This document shows, one piece after another, positions 53,013 through 62,214 of a stretch of 64,000 bases of DNA. The stretch lies in the NCBI RefSeq assembly GCF_003467125.1, contig NZ_QSFA01000010.1, forward strand, positions 35,030 to 99,029, read 5' to 3'. The number at the start of each line of letters is the position of its first letter. The stretch's first letter is position 1. The translations under genes were made by a program, and so were the position numbers. The notes beneath the pieces were generated by a model that saw nothing but the letters and a program-made list of their open reading frames with translations, did no database searches and was not told the DNA's origin. Source of the stretch: Megasphaera sp. AM44-1BH. Lineage in GTDB: Bacteria; Bacillota; Negativicutes; Veillonellales; Megasphaeraceae.

Positions 53013-53606
53013 CTATACTTTTTGATTTTTACCGTCCTTGAAGACGTAATAACCTAAATCGCGGTAACCGAACCAGTTGGCCTTGTCGTCCCAGAAGAAG
53101 CGATAGATATGGTTTTGAACACCGTCACCGAATACAAAGAACGAAAGTTCCAGTTCGTTGTCTTTATTGACAATCAGGTTCGCATGGGGTTTGTCATACC
53201 CGGCATAATAGTTTTTTGAATTGATGTATTCCTGCCAGGTCCGTTTGACCGGGTCATAGCCAAAAGCCGTAGCGTGCCTGGACTGGGAAAACAGGTAAAA
53301 AATCCGCCCGCTGTCTTCGTCCCGGACCCGTTCCATGTGATGGATTTCATCCTCTGTCAGGAGGTCCGTGATATACACGAGTTTTTTATTCTGCTTTACC
53401 GTCATGCGGGTATAGCCATAATCGCCCGCTTTGAGGTGGATTTCCGTAGGTATTCCGTTATCGACGGATACGATTTTATAATTTTTGGCAGAATGTTGTT
53501 TATCAAAATGAACATCGTCGAGGACAACGAATTTGGCAAAGGCCAGGTTGCATACCATAAAGGTCATGGTGCAGGCTGCAATAGCAAGTTTTTTGAGCAT
53601 CTTCAA
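53013..53606 (-). CDS. Secreted protein of unknown function
   Basis: The protein has about 195-197 residues. A signal peptide (KKLAIAACTMTFMVCNLAFA, cleavage after AFA) precedes a polar, aromatic-rich domain (FGYDPVKRTWQEYINSKNY; FFWDDKANWFGYRDLGYYVF). The family is not recognised. The start is either TTG 53606 or ATG 53600. It is the last gene of a three-gene leftward operon after two SLH proteins (23-bp gap) and precedes a strong terminator. Confidence 0.72.
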   Translation of the reverse strand: MKMLKKLAIAACTMTFMVCNLAFAKFVVLDDVHFDKQHSAKNYKIVSVDNGIPTEIHLKAGDYGYTRMTVKQNKKLVYITDLLTEDEIHHMERVRDEDSGRIFYLFSQSRHATAFGYDPVKRTWQEYINSKNYYAGYDKPHANLIVNKDNELELSFFVFGDGVQNHIYRFFWDDKANWFGYRDLGYYVFKDGKNQKV

Positions 53607-53629
53607 CTGACTTCACGTCTCCCTTCTCG

Positions 53630-54802
53630 TTAATTCATGGCATCGCGGATAACTGCATCGACGGCGGCATTGGTCGCTTTATCGTAGAGCGGCGAATGGG
53701 ACAGGTCCTTTTCCGTATCCGCATCGGCTTTTTTCGTATCGCCCGCCGTGCCTGCCGGCTGGGGACGCATGGCCGCCGTACGCACGTCATGGATCCGCAC
53801 GACGCCTTTGCCTACTCGTTCATCCAGTTTCTGTATGGTCGTATCGGCCAGGGGCCGGCGTACGATGACATCGATTTTTTCATTCTTATAGTCCGGTACG
53901 GAACCGACGTAGTTCTGCACGCCTTCTTCGGAGACGATGCAGTTGATGGCTCTCGTCATGAGCTGGTCGTAATCGACACGGGCAAAGCGGACGTGACGCA
54001 GTTCCAGTACGTCATTGCGGGTCACATCTTTTTTCAGGCGCTGCTTCAGGAACATGCGCGGCGAGCCCCTGAACCCGAGAACCAGTTTATCTCCGTCCCA
54101 GTACAGGGTCCCCTGCTGGAAAAAGGCCGGCATACTGCCGTATTCGGCATTGAGGGCCCGGATGACCTGGCTTTCCACATCGACGTGGGATACGTAGTCG
54201 GCGCCGGAATGCATCATGTGATACATCGTTTCGGCAGCGGCCGCACGAGTCATGCCTTCCTGGGGATGGAACAGATGATCTTCTGTCGTCATGAGGTCTT
54301 TTTTCTGCAGATATTCCACAGCTGTGCGGTTTTCCGGAGAAACGGCCGTAATGTCGCCGTAGGGCTGTACCTGATTTTCAATATCTTCCAGACCGCAGTA
54401 TTTCAGATAACGGTAGAGAACGGCGGCAAATTCTTCCCGTGTCACCGGTTCATCGGGACGGAAGGATCCGTCTTCATAGCCTTTGAGTATGCCCTGAGCT
54501 GCTACGGCTGCCATGGCATCATTGGCCTTCGGTGTCGGCGCATCGCTGAAAACGAGCGGAGCTTCCGGCAATTTCAGAGCGACGCTGTATATGAGCTGTG
54601 CCAGGTCTCCCCGCGTCAGGATCTGCTGGGGAGCAAAGGTCTTTCCTGCGGCAAAATCCAGGCACTGGTTATCGTAGAGATAATCGATGGCGGCACGGCT
54701 CTTGAGGCTTCCCAAGTCTGTATACGGCGCTTCTGCCAGAGCCGTCACACCGGAAAACAGGCTGAAGGCAGCGAGCAGGACTGCCAGTTTCTTCTGTTTC
54801 AT
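53630..54802 (-). CDS. SLH-domain envelope protein (paralogue 1)
   Basis: The protein has 390 residues with a signal peptide (KKLAVLLAAFSLFSGVTALA). Three SLH-type segments occupy about residues 25-200 (KTFAPQQILTRGDLAQLIY; GSFRPDEPVTREEFAAVLYRYLKY; HLFHPQEGMTRAAAAETMYHMM). A C-terminal domain of about 170 residues (LYWDGDKLVLGF ... VIVRRPLADTTIQKLDE) is related to that of the next gene. The SLH part should bind peptidoglycan. The start at 54802 fits the AGGAGGG spacing better than the adjacent ATG at 54805. Confidence 0.9.
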   Translation of the reverse strand: MKQKKLAVLLAAFSLFSGVTALAEAPYTDLGSLKSRAAIDYLYDNQCLDFAAGKTFAPQQILTRGDLAQLIYSVALKLPEAPLVFSDAPTPKANDAMAAVAAQGILKGYEDGSFRPDEPVTREEFAAVLYRYLKYCGLEDIENQVQPYGDITAVSPENRTAVEYLQKKDLMTTEDHLFHPQEGMTRAAAAETMYHMMHSGADYVSHVDVESQVIRALNAEYGSMPAFFQQGTLYWDGDKLVLGFRGSPRMFLKQRLKKDVTRNDVLELRHVRFARVDYDQLMTRAINCIVSEEGVQNYVGSVPDYKNEKIDVIVRRPLADTTIQKLDERVGKGVVRIHDVRTAAMRPQPAGTAGDTKKADADTEKDLSHSPLYDKATNAAVDAVIRDAMN

Positions 54803-54815
54803 CATATCCCTCCTG

Positions 54816-55847
54816 CTACTGAATGATGATACGCAGTACACCGCCGATTTCCTTATTCAGTGCTGTCTGTGTGTCTTTGGAAATGGAGTTTACGGTGAGC
54901 AATACCTTTTCATTGAGATAATCGACATCGGTCTTGACAAAGGAGCCGGTCGGTTCGTTGGCGCGGTATACTTTTTCGGCCCGGGCCATGATATTCTTAT
55001 AGTCATTATAGCTGTAGGTCGAACGCTGTACGATGACGGTGCCGCCTTCGATCTGGGAATCTTCGGCCAGAGCCTGTTCCAGCTTGTCCCGGTTGGCCTG
55101 AGTCTTGACACCTACGTGGAGTTTATTGCCCTGCCAGTACATGATGCCGTCTTTGGCAAAGTTCTTGATGGAGCCGTAGACGTCGGTGACGTCTTTGAAT
55201 ACCTGTGTTTCCAGGGTATTCTGTTTGGCTGAGCTGCCCTTGCCGTTGGTGAGGATGCGGTAGAGGACGTTGACGGCTTCACCGCGGGTAATTTCCGCTT
55301 TCGGCTGGAACGTATTGTTGGCCCCTTTCATGTAGCCTGCCGCAGCCAGGGTATCGACGGCTTTGCGCGCCCAGGGAGCGATGGCATTTTCATCGTCGTA
55401 GGGGACGGCCGTATCCTGGACGGTAATGCCTTTATAACTCATATAATTATAGGCGATGACGGCAAATTCTTCCCGCGTGATGTTCTGCGTCGGGCGGAAG
55501 GTATTGTCGCTGTAGCCGTTCATGATTTGTTTATCGACGAGGGAATCGATGGCCCGCTGGGACCAGCGGCCCTGGATATCTTTGAAGCTGGTCTTGGGAA
55601 CGGCCGGGCTTTCATTGAGCATGTTGTTGATGATGGAGGCAATGCCTTCGCGGGTAATGGGGTCATCGGGATGGAAATATCCATTGGCACCACTGACATA
55701 GTGGTTATCGTAGAAATATTCTACGGCCTGTTTCCCCCAGTAGTTATCGATATCGCGCAGGCCGCTCGTCGTACCGGCAGCCAGGACACTGCTTCCGATG
55801 GCAGCAGCTACGGCTGCCGTTATGAGAATCTTTGTATATTTTTTCAT
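54816..55847 (-). CDS. SLH-domain envelope protein (paralogue 2)
   Basis: The protein has 343 residues: a signal peptide (KILITAAVAAAIGSSVLAAG), three SLH segments (GYFHPDDPITREGIASIINNML; NTFRPTQNITREEFAVIAYNYM; NTFQPKAEITRGEAVNVLYRIL), and a C-terminal domain (IMYWQGNKLHVGVKT ... EIGGVLRIIIQ) similar in plan to paralogue 1. The first gene of the operon, 13 bp before paralogue 1. The ATG at 55847 has GGAGAG upstream; the longer frame runs into the promoter. Confidence 0.9.
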   Translation of the reverse strand: MKKYTKILITAAVAAAIGSSVLAAGTTSGLRDIDNYWGKQAVEYFYDNHYVSGANGYFHPDDPITREGIASIINNMLNESPAVPKTSFKDIQGRWSQRAIDSLVDKQIMNGYSDNTFRPTQNITREEFAVIAYNYMSYKGITVQDTAVPYDDENAIAPWARKAVDTLAAAGYMKGANNTFQPKAEITRGEAVNVLYRILTNGKGSSAKQNTLETQVFKDVTDVYGSIKNFAKDGIMYWQGNKLHVGVKTQANRDKLEQALAEDSQIEGGTVIVQRSTYSYNDYKNIMARAEKVYRANEPTGSFVKTDVDYLNEKVLLTVNSISKDTQTALNKEIGGVLRIIIQ

Positions 55848-55902
55848 GTTCGTCTCTCCTATCCATGTAGTATGTACAGGTAGCAATCTCACTATCTGTA
55901 TT

Positions 55903-55931
55903 ATTGTATCATATGCCATTCTATGTCACAA
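55903..55931 (-). promoter_or_regulatory. Promoter of the SLH-protein operon
   Basis: On the minus strand, TTGTGA (55926-55931) and TACAAT (55903-55908) are 17 bp apart, about 50 bp upstream of the first start. Confidence 0.55.
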
Positions 55932-55940
55932 GCCAGCCGG

Positions 55941-56921
55941 TCAATACTCGCCGAACCAGCGCTGGATTTGTTCCTCATCACTCGTTTCCTGCAATGCCAG
56001 CTGCAGTAGCAGCCGCGCTTTCTGCGGTGATAAGTTATCTGCCCCTATCATATGAGGCCACAGGGGGACGGGACTGACGATACCGCCGGAGGCTCTCGTC
56101 GCCCGGACGAAGACCAGCCCTTTGAGCTGTGCTTCTTTGATGTCTGGCAGGAGATATTTCGGCAGATTGCCGTGGCCCATGCCGGCCAGAACGATGCCCT
56201 GTATGCCCCGTTCCATCGCCGTTTCGATGATAGCACCGGTCATGCCGATATGGCAGTACAGAATCCAGACAGGCGGCAGGTTGTCTTCTGACGGGCAGGT
56301 CCAGCGGGAGTCATACGTATGGCGGCGCAGTGGCTTCTGGTAGAAGACGGGCACTCCGTCCTGCATAAATCCCAGAGCCCCCAACTGGCCGTCTGTAAAG
56401 GTATGGACATGGGTCGTATCGGTCTTTTCCACGAACCGGGCCGAACAGATGGTACTGTTCATGACCTGCAGGACGCCGTACTCCCCGGCTCGGGGAGTCG
56501 CCGCCAGCCGCACCGCTTCCAACAGGTTCATGGGACCGTCGGCACTGATGGCCGTAGCCGGACGCATGGCCCCGACGAGGACGACGGGCTTATGGGTGTG
56601 GACCGTGAGATGGAGAAAATAAGCCGTTTCATCCATCGTGTCCGTGCCATGGGTGATGACGATGCCGTCTACGTCATCCCGGTCTGCCACATCCTGAACG
56701 TGGCGCGCCAACTGCAGCAGCAATTCTTCGGTCATACTGGAGCTGTCGATATTGCAGAACTGTTCCCCCCGTATGGACGCATAGTCCGTCATCTGCGGTA
56801 CCGACTGGATAAGATCGTCAATAGAAACTTCTCCGGCCTGATAGCCGATGAGTTCAGACTGGGATGCGGCCCGGCCGGCAATGGTTCCGCCGCATCCGAT
56901 AATATATACAGCAGGTAGCAT
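55941..56921 (-). CDS. L-asparaginase
   Basis: The protein has 326 residues. It hydrolyses asparagine to aspartate and ammonia. The first catalytic Thr lies in GCGGTIAG, and the second motif is VITHGTDTMDETAYFL; VGAMRPATAISADGPMNL and the late GIVLAGMGHGN also fit. The sequence resembles type II (AnsB) enzymes, but no signal peptide is seen, so it is probably cytoplasmic. GGGGGGAAA precedes the ATG. Confidence 0.93.
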   Translation of the reverse strand: MLPAVYIIGCGGTIAGRAASQSELIGYQAGEVSIDDLIQSVPQMTDYASIRGEQFCNIDSSSMTEELLLQLARHVQDVADRDDVDGIVITHGTDTMDETAYFLHLTVHTHKPVVLVGAMRPATAISADGPMNLLEAVRLAATPRAGEYGVLQVMNSTICSARFVEKTDTTHVHTFTDGQLGALGFMQDGVPVFYQKPLRRHTYDSRWTCPSEDNLPPVWILYCHIGMTGAIIETAMERGIQGIVLAGMGHGNLPKYLLPDIKEAQLKGLVFVRATRASGGIVSPVPLWPHMIGADNLSPQKARLLLQLALQETSDEEQIQRWFGEY

Positions 56922-57071
56922 AGTGATTTCCCCCCGTCATAAAATGATACAGAATTACTTCATTCATTATACCATATTCGCCATAGTCTTCCTATTTTTA
57001 CTTTAAAGCGAGGATATACTATATAGAGAAATATATGACGGACTTTATGCTGAAAAATCCGTTATATCAAC

Positions 57072-57135
57072 AAAAACGGAGAGGCCGCCTCACAAAGCAC
57101 CGGGTGCTCTGTGGGACAGTCTCTCCGTTCCTTTT
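57072..57135 (-). terminator. Terminator of htpG
   Basis: ACGGAGAG/CTCTCCGT outer arms with an inner CACAAAGCACC-type stem, followed on the minus strand by TTTTT. Confidence 0.8.
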
Positions 57136-57191
57136 AATTCTATGATATTTCTATTGTCGTTCTACGCGCCTCCCGGCGTTTTACAGGCTTT

Positions 57192-59141
57192 TTATTTGGC
57201 CATCATCTGGGCGACTTTATTGGCAAAGGCCGCCGGGTCATCGGGCAGGATACCTTCCAGGAGCAGGGCCTGATCGTAGAGGAGTTTGCAGTAATCCTTG
57301 AAATCCTGGGAATCTTTGCCAGCAGCATGGAGCGTCTGGAGACGGCCAAAGAGGTCGTGGTTCGGGTTGATTTCCAGAATGCGGCGGGCTTTGAGCATGG
57401 GGTTATTGGCGGCGGCAAAGGCCTGTTCCATGGCGATGGACGGGCCGGCTGCGTCGGCGACGAGGCAGACAGCGCCGGATTTCAGGCGGTTCGACAGACG
57501 GACGTCGGCCACTTTGTCACCAATGACATCTTTGATATCCTTGAGCAGGTCTTCGTTGCTCTTGGCCAGGTCTTCGGCCTTCTTCTTTTCTTCCTTGTAT
57601 TCGTCATCGTCGAGGTCGAGATCGCCCTGGCTGATGGAATGGAATTTCTTGCCGTCGTATTCACCGATGGCCTGTACGGCGAATTCATCGACCGGGTCGA
57701 GCATATAGAGGACTTCCAGATCGCGGTCGCGGAGCAGTTCCATCTGCGGCATGGCATCGATGGCAGCCTTATCCTTGCCGGTAGCAAAGTAAATCTTCTG
57801 CTGGCCGTCTTTCATGCGGCCCACGTATTCTTTCAGCGTGCAGAGCTTGCCGTCTTTGGAGCTCATGAACAGCAGCAGGTCTTTCAGTTTATCGACGTTG
57901 TTTTCACCGGTCATCATACCGCTGTATACGCCGATTTTCAGGGACTTGCCGTATTCAGCCCAGAACTTTTCGTATTTGGCCCGGTCTTTTTCCAGGGTGC
58001 GGGTCAGCGTCTTGAGGATGTTCTTTTCCAGATTGCGGCCGATGAGTTTCAGTTCCCGGCTCTGCTGGAGCAGTTCACGGGAAATATTGAGGGACAGGTC
58101 CGGCGAATCGACGAGGCCTTTGACGAAGCGCAGGTAATCGGGCAGGAGGTCCTTGCATTTATCCATGATGAAGACGTGGCGGCTGTACAGCTGCAGGCCC
58201 GCTTCATAGTCCGTATAATACAGATTGAAAGGAGCGCTGCCGGGGATGAACAGCAGTGCCGTATATTCGACGGCCCCTTCGGCTTTGGTATGGAAGATTT
58301 CCATGGGGTCTTCCCATTCGTAGAACTGGTGCTTGAAGAAATCCTTGTATTCTTCCGGCTTAATGTCCGATTTATTCCGCGTCCACAGGGGCTGCATGGA
58401 ATTGAGGGTCCGCGTTTCGACTTTTTCTTCTTCCGGCGCATCTTCGATGGTCTTGCCATCAGCGTCTTTCGGCTTTTCCTTGGTCACATAATCCATGGTG
58501 ATGGGATAACGGATGTAATCGGAATATTTCTTTACCAGGCCGGAAATAGTCATCTGGTCGGTGTAATTTTCTTCGCTCTTGTCACCGTAAAAATCTTTAC
58601 CCAGGTGGAGAATGATGGTCGTGCCGTGTTTCGGTTTTTCACATTCTTCCAGGCTGTATGTGCCGTCGCCGGACGATTCCCATTTGTATGCCTGTTTTTC
58701 TCCGGCTTTGCGGGTGACGACGGTCACCGTATCGGCTACCATGAAGGCCGAATAGAAACCGACGCCGAACTGGCCGATGAGGTCTTTGTCCGTCGAGTCG
58801 CTGTCCTGGGCTTCCTTCAATTTTTCCAGGAAAGCTTTCGTACCCGATTTGGCAATGGTCCCCAGATTCTGCACCAGGTCTTCTTTATTCATGCCCAGGC
58901 CATTATCGGAAATGGTCAGCGTATGGGCATCGGCATCGGGTGTCAGATGGATTTCAAAAGCTGTATCCCCTTCGAGGATATCGCGGTTGGTCAGCGATTC
59001 GTAGTGGAGCTTATCGATTGCATCGGATGCATTGGATATGAGTTCACGGAGGAAAATTTCATGATTGGTATAGATAGAATGAACCATCAGGTCCAGTAAT
59101 TGTTTCGTTTCCGCTTGGAATTCAAACGTTTCTTTCGCCAT
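57192..59141 (-). CDS. htpG: Molecular chaperone HtpG (Hsp90)
   Basis: The protein has 649 residues. The GHKL ATPase domain shows LRELISNASDAIDKL (catalytic Glu), SDNGLGMNKEDL, and LIGQFGVGFYSAF; the middle domain has LPDYLRFVKGLVDSPDLSLNISRE. Hsp90 helps late folding of clients in the cytoplasm. AAAGGAG precedes the ATG. The promoter carries a perfect CIRCE, so HrcA is the likely repressor; this differs from B. subtilis, where htpG is not an HrcA target. Confidence 0.98.
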   Translation of the reverse strand: MAKETFEFQAETKQLLDLMVHSIYTNHEIFLRELISNASDAIDKLHYESLTNRDILEGDTAFEIHLTPDADAHTLTISDNGLGMNKEDLVQNLGTIAKSGTKAFLEKLKEAQDSDSTDKDLIGQFGVGFYSAFMVADTVTVVTRKAGEKQAYKWESSGDGTYSLEECEKPKHGTTIILHLGKDFYGDKSEENYTDQMTISGLVKKYSDYIRYPITMDYVTKEKPKDADGKTIEDAPEEEKVETRTLNSMQPLWTRNKSDIKPEEYKDFFKHQFYEWEDPMEIFHTKAEGAVEYTALLFIPGSAPFNLYYTDYEAGLQLYSRHVFIMDKCKDLLPDYLRFVKGLVDSPDLSLNISRELLQQSRELKLIGRNLEKNILKTLTRTLEKDRAKYEKFWAEYGKSLKIGVYSGMMTGENNVDKLKDLLLFMSSKDGKLCTLKEYVGRMKDGQQKIYFATGKDKAAIDAMPQMELLRDRDLEVLYMLDPVDEFAVQAIGEYDGKKFHSISQGDLDLDDDEYKEEKKKAEDLAKSNEDLLKDIKDVIGDKVADVRLSNRLKSGAVCLVADAAGPSIAMEQAFAAANNPMLKARRILEINPNHDLFGRLQTLHAAGKDSQDFKDYCKLLYDQALLLEGILPDDPAAFANKVAQMMAK

Positions 59142-59187
59142 AGTTATATACTCCTTTACAGAAGCTCCCGGCTTCTTTAGTTTTTTA

Positions 59188-59214
59188 TTAGCACTCTTTT
59201 TGTAGGAGTGCTAA
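59188..59214. promoter_or_regulatory. CIRCE operator (HrcA binding site)
   Basis: TTAGCACTC-N9-GAGTGCTAA is an exact match to the CIRCE consensus. It lies just downstream of the predicted htpG transcription start and upstream of the ribosome-binding site. Confidence 0.97.
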
Positions 59215-59226
59215 TTCTCTTTCTTT

Positions 59227-59254
59227 ATAATACATCAAAAAGTCAAAGTGTCAA
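59227..59254 (-). promoter_or_regulatory. htpG promoter with TTGAC direct repeat
   Basis: On the minus strand, TTGACA (59249-59254) and TATTAT (59227-59232) are 16 bp apart. A second TTGAC begins 8 bp after the first, as in the clpB promoter. Confidence 0.75.
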
Positions 59255-59270
59255 GAGGAGAAATAGACCA

Positions 59271-59299
59271 TTGAACGGTTTACAAATTCCGTTTATAAT
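59271..59299 (+). promoter_or_regulatory. pckA promoter
   Basis: TTGAAC (59271-59276) and TATAAT (59294-59299) are 17 bp apart. It is divergent from htpG and separate from the CIRCE. Confidence 0.65.
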
Positions 59300-59375
59300 A
59301 AGATTGTACACTTTACGGCATACTTGTATTTCATTTTACTCATTTATTACCTATTATACATTGGGGGGATTTTGT

Positions 59376-60959
59376 ATGGAAACATTTGGACTGGAACGTA
59401 CGGGTATCATTAATCCGTCTGCCGTATACCGCAATCTGAGCCCGGCATGCCTCACGGAAGCGGCACTGCGCCGCGGCGAAGGCGTGCTCAGCGATACAGG
59501 GGCACTGGTCGTAAAAACGGGAAAATTCACAGGCCGGGCGCCAAAGGATAAATTCATCGTCGATACGCCGGGGATCCACGACCTCATCGCCTGGGGCAGC
59601 GTCAACCGCCCGATCACAAAGGACAAGTTCCGCGCCCTGAAAGACAAGATGACGGCCTATCTGCAGAACCGCGAAGTCTTTATTTTTGACGGCTTTGCCG
59701 GCGCTGACAAGAAGTGCCGCAAGAAGTTCCGCGTCGTGACGGAACTGGCCAGTGAAAACCTGTTCATCCGCAATCTGCTCATCCGGCCAAGCCAGGAAGA
59801 GCTGCTGCAGTACGGCGACCCGGATTTCACCATCATCGTCACACCGGGCTTTAAATGCAACCCTACGGCGGACGGCGTCCATTCGGAAGCGGCCATCCTC
59901 GTCGATTACGAAACGCGGTGCATACTCATTGCCGGCACGCAGTATGCCGGGGAAATCAAAAAGAGCGTCTTTTCGGTCATGAATTTCCTCCTGCCCCGTG
60001 AAGGCGTCCTGCCCATGCACTGTTCGGCCAACATGGATCCCATCACCAAGGAAACGGCTATTTTCTTCGGCCTTTCCGGCACAGGCAAGACGACTCTGTC
60101 GGCCGATCCGGACCGCAAACTCATCGGCGATGACGAACACGGCTGGTCCGACCGGGGCATTTTCAACTTCGAAGGCGGCTGCTACGCCAAGTGCATAGAC
60201 CTCGACCCCGACAAGGAACCGGATATTTATCAGGCCATCCGTTCGGGCACGCTGGTAGAAAATGTCATCCTCGACCCGGACACGCGCAAGCCCAATTATT
60301 TTGACCATAAAATCACGGAAAACACCCGGGCCGGCTATCCCATCGAGTATATTCCCAATGCGGCCATCCCCGGTATCGGCGGCATCCCGACGGTGGTCAT
60401 CTTCCTCACGGCAGACAGCTTCGGCGTCCTGCCACCCATTTCCCGGCTGAGCAAGGAAGCCGCCATGTACCACTTCGTCACGGGCTTTACATCCAAGGTC
60501 GCCGGCACCGAACAGGGCATCACCGAGCCGGTACCGACATTCTCGACGCTCTTCGGCGAACCGTTCATGCCGCTGGATCCGGATATTTACGCCCGCATGC
60601 TCGGCGAACGGATTGAACATCACAACACGAGCGTCTACCTGGTCAACACAGGCTGGACGGGCGGCCCCTACGGCATCGGCAGCCGCATGGAACTGAAATA
60701 CACGCGGGCCATGATCACGGCAGCCCTGAACGGTACACTGAAAAAAGCGAACTTCGTCCACGATACGCGGTTCAATGTCGATATCCCCCAGTCCTGCCCG
60801 GGTGTCCCGCCACAGATCCTCAATCCCCGCGATACCTGGTCAAGTCCCGACGCCTATGATACAATGGCAAAGAAAGTGGCAAAGATGTTTTTCGACAATT
60901 TCCACGAAAAATATCCTCATATGCCGGCAGATATCATCAATGCCGGACCACAGCCATAA
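59376..60959 (+). CDS. pckA: Phosphoenolpyruvate carboxykinase (ATP)
   Basis: The protein has 527 residues. The enzyme interconverts oxaloacetate plus ATP with PEP, CO2 and ADP; in fermenters it can run in either direction. The P-loop GLSGTGKTTLS starts at residue 232; KFTGRAPKDKFIVD, LPREGVLPMHCSAN, the metal-binding GDDEHGWSDRGIFNFEGG and LVNTGWTGGPYGIGSRM also fit. The start at 59376 has GGGGGGAT upstream; the 56-codon longer frame covers the promoter and is rejected. Confidence 0.98.
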   Translation: METFGLERTGIINPSAVYRNLSPACLTEAALRRGEGVLSDTGALVVKTGKFTGRAPKDKFIVDTPGIHDLIAWGSVNRPITKDKFRALKDKMTAYLQNREVFIFDGFAGADKKCRKKFRVVTELASENLFIRNLLIRPSQEELLQYGDPDFTIIVTPGFKCNPTADGVHSEAAILVDYETRCILIAGTQYAGEIKKSVFSVMNFLLPREGVLPMHCSANMDPITKETAIFFGLSGTGKTTLSADPDRKLIGDDEHGWSDRGIFNFEGGCYAKCIDLDPDKEPDIYQAIRSGTLVENVILDPDTRKPNYFDHKITENTRAGYPIEYIPNAAIPGIGGIPTVVIFLTADSFGVLPPISRLSKEAAMYHFVTGFTSKVAGTEQGITEPVPTFSTLFGEPFMPLDPDIYARMLGERIEHHNTSVYLVNTGWTGGPYGIGSRMELKYTRAMITAALNGTLKKANFVHDTRFNVDIPQSCPGVPPQILNPRDTWSSPDAYDTMAKKVAKMFFDNFHEKYPHMPADIINAGPQP

Positions 60960-60980
60960 GTACTCCCCAAGGAGGTCTCT

Positions 60981-61409
60981 ATGAAAAAACAACTCATTGC
61001 AGCCGTTACCGTCGCATCCCTGCTGGGCTTTGCCGGCGGCAGCGCCGTCCAGGCGTTTAATCTCGGCTCTATCCTGAAAGTCGGCGGTATTTCCGTCCTC
61101 GTGTCCAAGTACGGCGATGAAATCAACACGTTCCTGAATAAACTGCTCATGAAAAACGGCGTCGGCACCGACTATGCCACCAAAGTCGTTCCCATCCTGA
61201 GCGGCGGCACGGGAAAATACATCGGTGCCGTCCAGGTCGTCGGACCGTCCGGCCAGGTAGATAAAGTCAAGGCCGTAGCCCAGATTGAAGGCGAATTCAA
61301 CAACATTGCCCGTGCCAAGGCACTCATCCCGGTGGCGACAACGGATGTGACCAACCTGAGCCGCGTGCAGGGTGTCGGCGTTTCGGCCATCATCGACTTC
61401 AAATTCTGA
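60981..61409 (+). CDS. Small secreted protein of unknown function
   Basis: The protein has 142 residues. A signal peptide (KKQLIAAVTVASLLGFAGGSAVQA) is followed by FNLGSILKVGGISVLV, YGDEINTFLNKLL, and a glycine- and valine-rich C-terminal half (KYIGAVQVVGPSGQVDKV). AAGGAGG precedes the ATG. It starts 21 bp after pckA and is probably read with it. Unclassified, probably envelope-located. Confidence 0.8.
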   Translation: MKKQLIAAVTVASLLGFAGGSAVQAFNLGSILKVGGISVLVSKYGDEINTFLNKLLMKNGVGTDYATKVVPILSGGTGKYIGAVQVVGPSGQVDKVKAVAQIEGEFNNIARAKALIPVATTDVTNLSRVQGVGVSAIIDFKF

Positions 61410-61583
61410 CAGGTAGAACTCCTTTCAGCAAACCATGTATCGGTATTGAGTCTCATGACAATTTCATATAAAAGAGCAGCCCTTGTCAACCGGCCCGTCC
61501 ATGGCCTGACGAGGGCTGTTGCTATGAGCAAAAGGGATTTCCCTCCAGCGTACCGGTCTTTTCCTGCCATGCCAGCATAAACG

Positions 61584-61592
61584 TGCTATAAT
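61584..61592 (+). promoter_or_regulatory. Extended -10 promoter of the third CBS gene
   Basis: TGCTATAAT lies 45 bp upstream of the ATG at 61637; no strong -35 is seen. Confidence 0.5.
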
Positions 61593-61636
61593 AAATATAG
61601 ACAAAGGGAGACGACATAACAAAGGAGTTGATCACC

Positions 61637-62125
61637 ATGACAAAAACAGCAGCAGATATCATGGAAAAAAATGTCATTACGGCCAAAAAAGATACGACGA
61701 TTTTTGATCTCGTCGATATGTTCGTCGAACACAACATAACGGCTATCCCCGTCGTAGACGATGACAACGCCGTCATCGGCATTGTCACCGATGCTGACCT
61801 CCTGTATAAAGAAGTCAAGCCCCACGTTCCGCAATACGTCAACCTCCTGGGAGCCAACATATACTATGGCAACCTCAAAAAGTACGAACAGGGATTCAAA
61901 AAACTCTTTGCCTGTACAGCCGGACAGCTCATGACCCAGAAAGTCGTCATGGCCGGACCGGATGCATCCATGGAAGACCTGGCCAGCGTCATGGTCGCCG
62001 AACACCTGAAAGCCATCCCTATCGTCAAAGACAAGAAACTCCTGGGCATGGTCGAACGGAAATGCATTTTGAAACAACTCTATACAGAATACGGAGAAGA
62101 CGATCCAAAACAGCAGACCACCTGA
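61637..62125 (+). CDS. CBS-domain-pair protein (third paralogue)
   Basis: The protein has 162 residues with two CBS motifs: DIMEKNVITAKKDTTIF ... TAIPVVDDDNAVIGIVTDADLLYK and LMTQKVVMAGPDASM ... HLKAIPIVKDKKLLGMVERKCIL. The linker PHVPQYVNLLGANIYYG nearly equals that of the protein at 12750. AAAGGAG (61621-61627) precedes the ATG; the alternative TTG at 61628 would touch that box. Likely an adenine-nucleotide sensor; it stands alone. Confidence 0.88.
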   Translation: MTKTAADIMEKNVITAKKDTTIFDLVDMFVEHNITAIPVVDDDNAVIGIVTDADLLYKEVKPHVPQYVNLLGANIYYGNLKKYEQGFKKLFACTAGQLMTQKVVMAGPDASMEDLASVMVAEHLKAIPIVKDKKLLGMVERKCILKQLYTEYGEDDPKQQTT

Positions 62126-62150
62126 CAGGGTACGTCCCACCGCTTGAGAC

Positions 62151-62194
62151 AGAGGCCGTCCCACGAAGCAACCGCTTCGAGGGGCGGCCTCTTG
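62151..62194 (+). terminator. Putative terminator of the third CBS gene
   Basis: AGAGGCCG...CGAAGC-AACC-GCTTCG...CGGCCTCT forms a strong stem, but the T-run after it is short. Confidence 0.55.
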
Positions 62195-62214
62195 TGTGCT
62201 ATGGCGGACAAGTG

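Noticed and set aside
57327..59099. Long antisense open frame over htpG (also 59340-60761 over pckA, 3982-5289 over ackA, 27143-28948 over the AAA gene, 50210-51820 over the 732-residue gene)
   Set aside because: All are shadows of real genes on the other strand; their sequences are phenylalanine/valine/glycine-rich mirror translations without known domains.
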